Shown here one piece after another: positions 1 to 7,684 of a DNA stretch of 9,357 bases (within the stretch, counting starts at the first letter, position 1; every line of letters starts with the position of its first letter). A program made the translations under genes and the position numbers. Under the pieces are notes generated by a model that was given only the letters and a program-made list of their open reading frames with translations, had not been told where the DNA came from and did no database searches. Origin of the DNA: Spirochaetota bacterium (GTDB lineage Bacteria > Spirochaetota > Spirochaetia > Treponematales > Treponemataceae); the NCBI GenBank assembly GCA_022704725.1, contig JAKJFV010000036.1, positions 356 to 9,712 of the forward strand. Direction: 5' to 3'.

Positions 1-1670
1 TTGCCGGCCGTCCGTATCATCTGGACCCGGAGATCAATCACGGAATTCCTGAACTAATTTCCGGTTTGGGATTAGCGGTCTTTACCGAAGACTCTGTTGC
101 TCATTTGGGAAGTATTGAACGCCCTCTGCGTATTGTTGACCAGTGGACGTATCATAATAGATTATACCGGGCTGCAGCTTTTGTATCTCAAATGCCGAAT
201 CTTGAACTTGTCCAGCTTACCAGCTTCGGCTGCGGTCTCGATGCCGTAACATCAGACCAGGTTGAAGAAATTCTTTCTGCAAAAGGAAGAATGTATACCC
301 TGATTAAGATTGATGAAGGTTCAAACCTCGGTGCTGTACGTATTCGTATACGCAGTCTTATAGCTGCTGTCAATGAACGTTCAAGAAATAAGAAAAAGCC
401 GGTAATAAAGTCTGCCGCATTCCAGAAACAGATATTTACCAAAGAAATGAAGGCAACTCATACAATTATTGCTCCTCAGATGTCTCCCATTCACTTTAGA
501 CTATTGCAGAAAGCATTCGAATATTCGGGGTATAATTTTGAGATCCTTCCAGAGGTAGATACCCTTGCTGTTGAAATAGGTCTCCAGTACGTTAACAATG
601 ATGCATGCTATCCTTCAATTCTTGTCGCAGGACAAATGATTGCGGCATTAAAATCCGGCAAATATGACCTTAATCATGTGAGTTTGCTCATTACACAGAC
701 AGGCGGCGGATGCCGCGCCACAAACTATATAGGTTTTATCCGGCGGGCGCTCTCTGATGCAGGCTGGTCACATATACCGGTCCTTTCATTAAACGCTGTC
801 GGGCTGGAATCGAATCCCGGTTTTAAAATTACTCCGGCTTTAATTCATCGTGCTCTTATGGCATTGATGACCGGCGACCTTTTAATGCGTGTTCTGTATC
901 GTACCCGTCCTTACGAGGCAACTCCGGGTTCTGCAAATATGCTCTATGAAAAATGGAACGGGCGGGCTATGGTTCAGCTCAAGTCATTATCAGTTGGAAA
1001 ATACAACAGACTGATAAAAGACATCGTACAGGATTTTGATGCCCTGCCTCTTCTTCCTGTCAAAAAACCGAGAGTCGGTGTTGTCGGTGAAATTCTTGTA
1101 AAGTTTCACCCGACAGCAAATAATGATATTTTTGGAACTATTGAGAGAGAAGGGGCTGAATGTGTGGTACCCGATCTTGCAGACTTCCTCTTTTATACCT
1201 TTGCAACAGGAATTTACCGCCACCAGAAGCTGTCATTCCCTAAAAAGACTGAACGCAATGCCCGTTTGTTGGTGTGGGCAATGGAATTGTACCGAAACCG
1301 GATTAGAAAGGAGCTTTCAAAAAGCCGCCGCTTTAATCCTCCTTCGTCTATTTATGATTTAATGAAGGGTGTTGACGATATTGTACAGCTCGGCAATATA
1401 ACCGGCGAGGGATGGTTCTTAACCGCAGAAATGGTAGAACTCATTCATGACGGAGTACCTAATATTGCCTGTGTTCAGCCCTTTGCCTGTCTTCCCAACC
1501 ACGTAACAGGAAAAGGCATGATTAAGGAATTAAGAAGGCGCTTCCCCGAGTCGAACATTTCTGCAATTGACTACGATCCGGGATCAAGCGAAGTAAATCA
1601 GCTCAACCGCCTTAAACTTCTCTTAGCAAATGCAAAAGAAGGACGGCATCCGGACGAGCGCCATGAATAA
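1..1670 (+). CDS. 2-hydroxyacyl-CoA dehydratase activase-related protein, C-terminal part (5' end outside window)
   Basis: The reading frame is already open at the left edge (first full codon at base 3) and runs to TAA at 1668-1670, about 555 residues. A TTG at 66 could be mistaken for the start, but the codons before it encode GRPYHLDPEINHGI, a hallmark of this family, so the gene continues upstream. The full proteins are usually very long: one or two BadF/BadG-type ATPase (activase) domains, then a DUF2229-type region, then a C-terminal part resembling the dehydratase component. Only the last two are here. Further family-like segments are SFGCGLDAVTSDQVEEIL (near 220-275), NDACYP (Cys at 606-608), GGGCRATNY (Cys at 711-713), and ACVQPFACLPNH (Cys at 1470-1472 and 1488-1490); the cysteines are candidate iron-sulphur ligands. 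Known members activate, or resemble, oxygen-sensitive dehydratases in anaerobic amino-acid fermentation. The exact substrate cannot be told. Cytoplasmic; no signal or membrane segment seen. Confidence 0.9.
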   Translation, partial: AGRPYHLDPEINHGIPELISGLGLAVFTEDSVAHLGSIERPLRIVDQWTYHNRLYRAAAFVSQMPNLELVQLTSFGCGLDAVTSDQVEEILSAKGRMYTLIKIDEGSNLGAVRIRIRSLIAAVNERSRNKKKPVIKSAAFQKQIFTKEMKATHTIIAPQMSPIHFRLLQKAFEYSGYNFEILPEVDTLAVEIGLQYVNNDACYPSILVAGQMIAALKSGKYDLNHVSLLITQTGGGCRATNYIGFIRRALSDAGWSHIPVLSLNAVGLESNPGFKITPALIHRALMALMTGDLLMRVLYRTRPYEATPGSANMLYEKWNGRAMVQLKSLSVGKYNRLIKDIVQDFDALPLLPVKKPRVGVVGEILVKFHPTANNDIFGTIEREGAECVVPDLADFLFYTFATGIYRHQKLSFPKKTERNARLLVWAMELYRNRIRKELSKSRRFNPPSSIYDLMKGVDDIVQLGNITGEGWFLTAEMVELIHDGVPNIACVQPFACLPNHVTGKGMIKELRRRFPESNISAIDYDPGSSEVNQLNRLKLLLANAKEGRHPDERHE

Positions 1671-3027
1671 AGGACGATGTTTTGCAGTAATTCTGTTTTC
1701 CCTCATTGCAGTGTATCAGAGTTTTGCAGAATACAGCCCTTTAAGTGTGCCTGACTCATCAGAAATCCGCAAAACCCTTGTTAATTCATGGTTTACCCGC
1801 GGATTTGATGAGCTGGCTGCAGAAAAACCGTTTATAGCAGAAAACCTTCTGGGTGAGAAGTTTCAAATTCGCATGGAAGATTTAGAGACAGAGTTTGCCG
1901 TTGTTGTAGCTCCTTCCTCCGATCTTGCTGTTGAAGTTCATACAAATACCGGAATTGAGACAAAAACTGCAGATATTTACCCCTTTGACAGCCCCGGCAG
2001 CTGGGTTCTGTATAGAAATAAGGAAGACGGGAAACCTCTGCGTATCTGCTTTTATTTTCAGGCAGATTCTAAAGTGTATATTCAGATTCGTCCTGATGAC
2101 AAAAAATCTTTGGCCGATATACGTATGTTTAATACTTATCCGGTATACGGAGTAAGTATAGGACTCCCAATTGAAAACTACTATACACTCTCCTTTGCCC
2201 GGCTCTATAAGCTTACTTCTTATTTCCTTCCCTGGAATTATTTTTCGATCGAAAAGGGAATGTATCGTGCAAATCTTCAAATGATAGGTGTTATTCGGGA
2301 TCATAAGGATTTATTTACCTATGCATCCGACGGTGCTTACGATCATGCAGGACGTTCTGTATTTATTTCCAGCGGAGAGCTTCGTTCCGTAGAAAATGAC
2401 GGGCTTCTGTACCTTGACACAGCCGGTTTTGCAAAATGGGTGGTTGACGGTCTTGTTTACGCACAAACAGGCTCTTATCTAAACCTAGACCCCTTAAAGA
2501 GAGAAACAGTACTAACAAAAACCGGAACTATGGCTCAATCTTTAATGGGAAAATACAATATTTATTTTTCTCTGGACTGGACCAGAAATCTTGCAGCAGC
2601 ATGGCTTTCAATTATTTCCGGAAAAGATTTAATGTTCGAAAATACAGGTGCAGAGGTGACACTTAGCCCCTTTGCGGCTGTTCAAACAGAAAGAGGGGTT
2701 GAGCGGTCTATTCCTCATATAGCAGGAACCGGCTACAGCACGCCTACTTTAAAGCCGCTGATGTATGTTTTGGCTGCAACAGAGCCTGAACGGATGTATT
2801 TGGGTGCTATACGGCAGTCTGACGGAAACAGTCCTGAGATTGTGTATTATAATGAAGCTGCTGTATTTTTCCCCTTCTTTGACGATGAAGGACTTTTTCA
2901 TTGTATTGTATATGAAGGATCGAGGGAGATGACTATTGATGAGTTTACAGAAAAATGGCAGGGTTCATTTGTAAATCTTGTTCGTTTAAAAACTTCTCAA
3001 AGATTTTTTCCTTTGAATAAAAAGTAA
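1663..3027 (+). CDS. secreted protein of unknown function, possibly a degenerate NlpC/P60-like fold
   Basis: I do not recognise this gene with certainty. I chose the ATG at 1663 (454 residues). It gives a clean signal peptide, MNKGRCFAVILFSLIAVYQS then FA, probably cleaved after A22. It also overlaps the upstream stop by 8 bases, which suggests coupled translation; no strong ribosome binding site is visible. An in-frame ATG at 1630 would add 11 mostly polar or charged residues that spoil the signal. The mature protein is mixed alpha/beta with many aromatic residues and no further membrane segment, so it is probably periplasmic or envelope-associated. Residues 251-264, LDTAGFAKWVVDGL, recall the catalytic block DCSGFVxW of NlpC/P60 cysteine peptidases, but with Thr253 where the Cys would be. 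A His352 in PHIAGTGY and a C-terminal beta-rich end (FFDDEGLFHCIVYEG) are also present. The resemblance is from memory of motifs only. The pairing with the activase gene gives no functional hint. Confidence 0.85.
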   Translation: MNKGRCFAVILFSLIAVYQSFAEYSPLSVPDSSEIRKTLVNSWFTRGFDELAAEKPFIAENLLGEKFQIRMEDLETEFAVVVAPSSDLAVEVHTNTGIETKTADIYPFDSPGSWVLYRNKEDGKPLRICFYFQADSKVYIQIRPDDKKSLADIRMFNTYPVYGVSIGLPIENYYTLSFARLYKLTSYFLPWNYFSIEKGMYRANLQMIGVIRDHKDLFTYASDGAYDHAGRSVFISSGELRSVENDGLLYLDTAGFAKWVVDGLVYAQTGSYLNLDPLKRETVLTKTGTMAQSLMGKYNIYFSLDWTRNLAAAWLSIISGKDLMFENTGAEVTLSPFAAVQTERGVERSIPHIAGTGYSTPTLKPLMYVLAATEPERMYLGAIRQSDGNSPEIVYYNEAAVFFPFFDDEGLFHCIVYEGSREMTIDEFTEKWQGSFVNLVRLKTSQRFFPLNKK

Positions 3028-3047
3028 CTGTCATTGTACCCCGATTG

Positions 3048-3071
3048 TTTAGTATACAAATCCATACTAAA
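3048..3071 (+). terminator. hairpin 1 of a tandem pair between the two transcription units
   Basis: TTTAGTAT (3048-3055) and ATACTAAA (3064-3071) form a perfect 8-bp stem with an 8-base loop, 20 bases after the stop of the secreted-protein gene. The stem is AT-rich and is not followed by a T-run, so on its own it is a weak intrinsic terminator. It may act together with hairpin 2, protect the 3' end of the mRNA, or, because it is a palindrome, bind a regulator upstream of the TPR gene. Confidence 0.4.
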
Positions 3072-3072
3072 T

Positions 3073-3095
3073 CAGAATTGAAAATTCTGTATTTT
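3073..3095 (+). terminator. hairpin 2 of the tandem pair, with short T-rich tail
   Basis: CAGAATT (3073-3079), loop GAA (3080-3082) and AATTCTG (3083-3089) make a perfect 7-bp stem with a tight loop, one base after hairpin 1. The following TATTTT (3090-3095) is a modest T-rich tail. This is the better candidate for a rho-independent terminator of the activase/secreted-protein unit, though the stem has only two G-C pairs. An attenuator-like or mRNA-processing role ahead of the TPR operon is the alternative. Confidence 0.45.
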
Positions 3096-3150
3096 GGACT
3101 ATCAAAACCGATAATATTTCGGCTGATGAATCAGTAAGGTGAAGATTAAC
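3096..3150 (+). promoter_or_regulatory. leader of the TPR-exbBD-tonB operon with the ribosome binding site
   Basis: This short leader carries a small inverted repeat, CCGA (3108-3111) and TCGG (3119-3122), around an AT core, and a Shine-Dalgarno-like AAGGTG at 3136-3141. The AAGGTG lies 9 bases before the ATG at 3151. This spacing decides the start: the GTG at 3139, also in frame, lies inside the binding site itself. GATAAT at 3110-3115 resembles a -10 box but has no -35 partner at the usual distance, so I do not call a promoter position. Confidence 0.45.
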
Positions 3151-6066
3151 ATGAAAACTACTATACTAATTGATAAAAAATCCGGGTTTAAAAAAATATT
3201 TTTGGGTATGTATACCCTTATTTTCTGCATTATTCCCGGTTTTACCCAGAAATCTGCGCTTACGGATGATTTCCGCTTAGTGACCGATATCCGCTCTGCA
3301 GAAAACGTCGGATACTATCCGTCTGTAATTGTTTTTGCCGATGCCTTAGTTTCATCATTTCCAAACTCAATGTATATTGATGAAGCCTTAAGCGCCAAGG
3401 GCCGGGCTCTTTACTATTCAGGTAAAAATGAACAGGCAAAGACTGTCTTTCTGCAGAAAAAACAAAATCAGCGAGATTTCTATTTTCTCGGCCGCATAGA
3501 GTACGACAGCAGTGAATTTACACAGGCTGTTAAGTATTTTTATAAGGCCTTTGAACACCGGTCTGAAAATCCTGCCGATAATCTATTGACAGCTTCAATA
3601 CTTGAGTATACCGGAAAAGCCCTGTATCAGCTTGAAAAATTCGAGGAACTTATTCCTGTGTATGAATACTTAGTGTATTCAATGAGTGATGTTCCAATAA
3701 AAGAGGAAACTGCAGAAATACTCATACGTGCCTATCAAGAAAAAGGGGCGTATGAAAAAACTATTGCGTTTTATAATCAAATTCCCCTTTTTAAGTTTTC
3801 TTTTAATACAAGCAACAGAATGACTATTAAAGCAGGTGATGCATATACCGGAATTGGGGACTATAGACAGGCTTTTACACTCTATGAAAGGGTTATGAAC
3901 GGGGCAGGCGGAGAGGATTTAGTTATTGCTCTTCAAAAAGCCTATACAACAGCAGAAAAACTGGGAAATGCCGATGTGGAAGCACTTCTTGTTTCAGCTT
4001 CTTCGAGGCTTGATGATTATCCTGAGCTGACATCAGAATTCTGGATACGCCTTGGTATAGCACAATTTGAAGGCGGAGAATATGGAAAGGCACTTGAAAG
4101 TTTTACCAAGGCGGACACGCCGAATTATGCATCGACTCATGCAGAGTTTTATAAGGCCGCCGTTGCTGTAAAGGAAAACAAGCCGGATATTTCTCAAGAC
4201 ATTACGTCTCTTTTGCAAAGTGTCGATAAAAACACTGATTTTTATTATCAGGCTCTTGTTTTTTCAACCTATGCTCATGCGCAAAGAAAAGAATGGGAAA
4301 AAGCCGTTCTTTATGCAGCCGATGCCTATACTGTATCGCCCGGCCGTATGACAGCTTTTTGGTACGGTCTTTCTTTAATAGAAATTGGCAAGCCCGGGGA
4401 TGCTGCAGATATTCTTGAAAATTACTACTCAGATTCTTTTCCATCTTCCGGATCCGATTCCGATACTGCCTATGCAGTTGCGTATGCTAGAGCTCTTCTT
4501 GGATCTCAAAAACAGGCCGAAGCTCTTTCCTTATTTGAAAAAATTACTGTGAATAGTCCTCTTGTTATGCATAAGGAAAATTATGCGGTGTCTCTTCTTA
4601 TCTCAAAAAAAAGTGAGCAGGCCGCAGGCGTTATAAAGTCATTTGAATCTCCTCTTGCCCCGTATTTGACAGGGACAGCCGCTTTTGTCCAGAAGCAATG
4701 GATGGAAGCAGAATCTTTGTTTCTTGCCTACCTGCGTACAAAACCTGATGAAACATTATCAGCCTATGCACAATACAATCTGGCCTATAGTCAATATATG
4801 CAGGGTAAATATGAGGCAGCGTATGATTCCTTCATGGCATATGAAAAACTTCCTCAGGGAATACCGTATCTTTGGAAATCCCATTACTACGGAGCCTTAT
4901 CTGCACTTTATGTGCATCAGTCTTCGCCGCTTGCCGGCTGGCTTCAAAAGGCGGAACATAAGGCGCGGTTGAGTTATAGCAGAGCCGGAACCGAAGCTGA
5001 AAACCAGCAGGCTGTGCTTTTACTTGCAGATATTCTGGGCGAGGGTAAAAAAATTGATGAAGCTCTTACCCTTCTTTCTCCATATACTGACGCTCAAGAT
5101 TCATTTACCGTTTATGCTCTTATTTACAGCGCAGATTTATATGCAAAGAAAAAAGATATTACAAAAGCAGTCTCATCATATGATGCACTGCTGCAGAAGT
5201 TTCCTGTCCACCCTCTTGCAGAGCAGGCCTTGTACGCCGCAGGCGACCTGCAGTTTAAAAATTCACTTTGGCCGGAGGCTGTCGAACGGTTTACGCAATA
5301 TAAGCGTTCGTATCCGCAGGGCTTATTTATAACTGCCGCACTAAATTACGGGGCCGAAAGCTGTATTCAGGATAAAAATGAGGGACAGGCAATTTTAACG
5401 TATCAGGAATTGTTAAAAAACTATCCGGGAAATTCATACGAGTACAGCGCCATGCTCAATCTTGTTCAGTTGTACAGAAATAAAAAAGAGTATTATTCTG
5501 CACTGGAAACAGCCGGGCTGCTCATAAAAAAATATCCCGATCAGGTGCAGAATAGTACGATTCAAAGACAGATGGATGAACTTGCAATACTGATATCGGG
5601 CGAAGATGAAAAAATTGCGGTTGCACTTGCATCCTACACGGGCAACGACCAGGAAAAAACACCTGAGGGCAGAATGTCCGGTTTTACGCTTGGTGAATTA
5701 TATATTGCCTCCCCGCTTCTTAGAGCAGACGGAGCTGCCATGCTTAAGAAAATGCTCTCCTTTTACGATAAAACATCACGTAAGGAGCAGGAACGGGCTG
5801 CCTATGCACACTTTTTATTAGGATCATATTACCGGGAAATACATGATTATGCCAATGCTTCTGATCAGTTTCTAAAATCAGCAGAACTTCAATCTGTTTT
5901 TGATGCTGAAAAAGCAGCACAGTCTTTGTACTGCGCAATTGAAGCTTTCGACTGTAATGCATTGTATGCGGATGCACGTTCTGTATATGAGCTTCTGGTA
6001 CAAAAATTTCCGCAATCAAAATGGGTCAGCCGTGCGGCTGTACTTCTTAGGGGGATAACTCAATGA
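3151..6066 (+). CDS. large secreted TPR-repeat protein of the Ton-type operon
   Basis: The protein has 971 residues from the ATG at 3151, chosen for the AAGGTG site 9 bases upstream. The N-terminus is basic (KKSGFKK) followed by a hydrophobic stretch, about residues 16-31 (IFLGMYTLIFCIIPGF), so it is exported. Cleavage is probably near T32-Q33, though an uncleaved anchor is possible. The Cys26 context does not fit a lipobox. The rest is almost wholly helical with many degenerate 34-residue TPR units. Clear examples are near 3475-3560, 3830-3900, 4040-4110, 4760-4850, 5100-5200, 5215-5310, 5440-5540 and 5800-5890. Several end in the typical Y/F-P-x-S/H/G turn (for example KFPVHP, SYPQG, NYPGN, KFPQS), as in YbgF/CpoB and BamD-like periplasmic TPR proteins. 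TPRs bind other proteins, so I infer a periplasmic scaffold or adaptor linking the barrel protein encoded next to the ExbB-ExbD-TonB complex. Its stop overlaps the next start as ATGA. Confidence 0.88.
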   Translation: MKTTILIDKKSGFKKIFLGMYTLIFCIIPGFTQKSALTDDFRLVTDIRSAENVGYYPSVIVFADALVSSFPNSMYIDEALSAKGRALYYSGKNEQAKTVFLQKKQNQRDFYFLGRIEYDSSEFTQAVKYFYKAFEHRSENPADNLLTASILEYTGKALYQLEKFEELIPVYEYLVYSMSDVPIKEETAEILIRAYQEKGAYEKTIAFYNQIPLFKFSFNTSNRMTIKAGDAYTGIGDYRQAFTLYERVMNGAGGEDLVIALQKAYTTAEKLGNADVEALLVSASSRLDDYPELTSEFWIRLGIAQFEGGEYGKALESFTKADTPNYASTHAEFYKAAVAVKENKPDISQDITSLLQSVDKNTDFYYQALVFSTYAHAQRKEWEKAVLYAADAYTVSPGRMTAFWYGLSLIEIGKPGDAADILENYYSDSFPSSGSDSDTAYAVAYARALLGSQKQAEALSLFEKITVNSPLVMHKENYAVSLLISKKSEQAAGVIKSFESPLAPYLTGTAAFVQKQWMEAESLFLAYLRTKPDETLSAYAQYNLAYSQYMQGKYEAAYDSFMAYEKLPQGIPYLWKSHYYGALSALYVHQSSPLAGWLQKAEHKARLSYSRAGTEAENQQAVLLLADILGEGKKIDEALTLLSPYTDAQDSFTVYALIYSADLYAKKKDITKAVSSYDALLQKFPVHPLAEQALYAAGDLQFKNSLWPEAVERFTQYKRSYPQGLFITAALNYGAESCIQDKNEGQAILTYQELLKNYPGNSYEYSAMLNLVQLYRNKKEYYSALETAGLLIKKYPDQVQNSTIQRQMDELAILISGEDEKIAVALASYTGNDQEKTPEGRMSGFTLGELYIASPLLRADGAAMLKKMLSFYDKTSRKEQERAAYAHFLLGSYYREIHDYANASDQFLKSAELQSVFDAEKAAQSLYCAIEAFDCNALYADARSVYELLVQKFPQSKWVSRAAVLLRGITQ

Positions 6067-7673
6067 CAACAACATCATCACGCAGGGTTTTTTTAGGAAC
6101 AGCTGTAATACTGTTCTTCTTTATACCATCTATCTTTTCACAGAATATTGAATTGCCTTCGGTAACAAGCACAATTACCGGTGAGACAGAGGAGGCCGAT
6201 GAAGAGGCCTTGCCCGATTTTTCGCAGGTGCTTCCGCCGGAGGAGAATGTGCTGCCTCAATTGAATGATTCAAGGTTTTCTCCCGAGTCAAATACTCTTG
6301 ATCTCGGCAGCGGAGGGATGAACGATAATGATATGTATTTATCAGGCTTTTTCGGGGGAGGTTTTCCCGGTCTGTTTATTGGAGATTTTTCAATATTCAA
6401 AACCTCATTGAAAAATCCCTTTACCTTTCATTTTCTTCATTCTGCGCATAACGGATACGGTATGAATTCTCCTTCGGACGGGTTTTATGACAGCCTTACC
6501 CGTCTGGACGGTGAGGCGGTTTTTAATGTATCAGATGCTTTTAGTTTAAAAACACGGGGTTTGTACCGCTCTAATACCATTGGCCTGCAGAATCAAAGTC
6601 CTTTGTTTTCCTCTCTTTCTTCTCAGACAATGCAGGGCAGCGTGACCGGAGGATTGAATTTTTCTAATATTTTTTCTTTTTATTCAAGTCTTGACGGCTT
6701 TGTAACTAACCAATACGGTTCGGTAAAATTTGCTCCAGAGGAACTATCTTCTTCTGACAATCCCGATTTTTCTACCTTCCTTCTTGTGCCTTCTGCCGGT
6801 TTTTCTTTTAAAGGTTCTTCAATATCTTTTTCTCTTGATGCTCAATACAATTTTACCGGTTCTATACGATCATCGGAGTACGGACATAGAGGGGCCGTTT
6901 ATGCCGCTTTGAGTACAACGGTAAGTATTTTTGATGCAGGATTAAGGGTTGGCGGGGTTTTTCTGAATACTATGCAGCTTGTTCCCTTTGACTTGTATCT
7001 TACCTTGCGGGGTAAAACAGCTTTATCTGAAAAGGATCTTTCTGTTACCTTTGCAGGAGGTATGGAATCAAAACAGGTTTCTCTCTTCGAAATGCAGGAT
7101 GAGCATCTTTTTACCTTATACAATACAATTCCCTCTGAACAGAGTGACTGGTTCGCTGATGTAAAATTTTATCTTCCGATTGCAGATTTCTTTAGTTCAG
7201 ATATTAATCTTGGATTTAAATCTACTGCATTTGAAAACGGTGTTCTTTTGCCCGATTATACGGTTCAAAATGAACAAAACTCATTATTTGACCTGTCTGC
7301 AGCTGCAAGAAATGAATTAATTTCCGATATTGCAGTAAAATATAGCATAGATCTTTTCAGCCTTGCCTTAGGATGGCGATCTTCATGGCTTGATGCCTCT
7401 GTTGTTGATCAAAGACAGCTCATATATGTAAGCACCTTTATTACTTCAAAGGAATCAAAGCTCCGCTCTCGGGCGGAAATTGAATTTGAGCCGATGAGGG
7501 ACCTTGTTCCAGATATTTCACTTGGTGCATATTATTCAGTTACGCCTTCATTTTCACTTGCTCTTGAAATTGAAGATGTCGTAAAATTGGTGACCGGTAC
7601 TGACAGAATTATTGCCTACCCCTATACTTCAAGAAGCGGCAGCGCATTAATTACAGCAAAATTTTATTTTTAA
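6063..7673 (+). CDS. predicted outer-membrane beta-barrel protein, candidate client of the Ton-type complex
   Basis: The start is ATG at 6063, overlapping the TPR stop by 4 bases (ATGA), with a good AGGGGG site at 6049-6054, 8 bases before. The protein has 536 residues. Residues 1-26 are a signal peptide (SSRRVFLGTAVILFFFIPSI, then FS), probably cut before Q27. A mature N-terminal stretch of about 40 residues is acidic and Pro-rich and looks disordered. It includes LPSVTSTITG (31-40), which resembles a TonB box. From about residue 85 the sequence has alternating polar and hydrophobic residues, many Phe, Ser, Tyr and Gly, no long hydrophobic helix, and ends in ALITAKFYF, with the terminal Phe typical of proteins assembled by BamA. 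That supports a barrel of roughly 400-450 residues. I see no standard TonB-receptor plug, and the protein is shorter than usual TonB-dependent receptors. What it carries, if anything, cannot be told. A FadL-like or spirochaete-specific porin is an alternative. Confidence 0.8.
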   Translation: MTTTSSRRVFLGTAVILFFFIPSIFSQNIELPSVTSTITGETEEADEEALPDFSQVLPPEENVLPQLNDSRFSPESNTLDLGSGGMNDNDMYLSGFFGGGFPGLFIGDFSIFKTSLKNPFTFHFLHSAHNGYGMNSPSDGFYDSLTRLDGEAVFNVSDAFSLKTRGLYRSNTIGLQNQSPLFSSLSSQTMQGSVTGGLNFSNIFSFYSSLDGFVTNQYGSVKFAPEELSSSDNPDFSTFLLVPSAGFSFKGSSISFSLDAQYNFTGSIRSSEYGHRGAVYAALSTTVSIFDAGLRVGGVFLNTMQLVPFDLYLTLRGKTALSEKDLSVTFAGGMESKQVSLFEMQDEHLFTLYNTIPSEQSDWFADVKFYLPIADFFSSDINLGFKSTAFENGVLLPDYTVQNEQNSLFDLSAAARNELISDIAVKYSIDLFSLALGWRSSWLDASVVDQRQLIYVSTFITSKESKLRSRAEIEFEPMRDLVPDISLGAYYSVTPSFSLALEIEDVVKLVTGTDRIIAYPYTSRSGSALITAKFYF

Positions 7674-7684
7674 GCGGAGTTATT

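Noticed and set aside
66..68. TTG as the start of the activase-family gene
   Set aside because: The 21 codons before it are open and encode the family motif GRPYHLDPEINHGI, so the gene is cut by the window edge rather than starting here.
188..442. Minus-strand open frame inside the activase gene
   Set aside because: It is the shadow of a well-supported conserved coding region and has no recognisable product.
1630..1662. ATG at 1630 as the start of the secreted-protein gene
   Set aside because: It adds a polar and charged extension before a normal signal peptide and has no ribosome binding site; ATG at 1663 fits better.
3078..3115. TTGAAA (3078-3083) and GATAAT (3110-3115) as a sigma-70 promoter
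   Set aside because: The spacing is 26 bases, far more than the usual 16-18, and TTGAAA lies inside hairpin 2.
3139..3141. GTG as the start of the TPR gene
   Set aside because: It lies inside the AAGGTG Shine-Dalgarno-like sequence that is well placed for the ATG at 3151.
3226..3230. Cys26 of the TPR protein as a lipoprotein cleavage site
   Set aside because: The residues before it (L-I-F) do not fit a lipobox, even the relaxed spirochaete form, because Phe stands at the -1 position.
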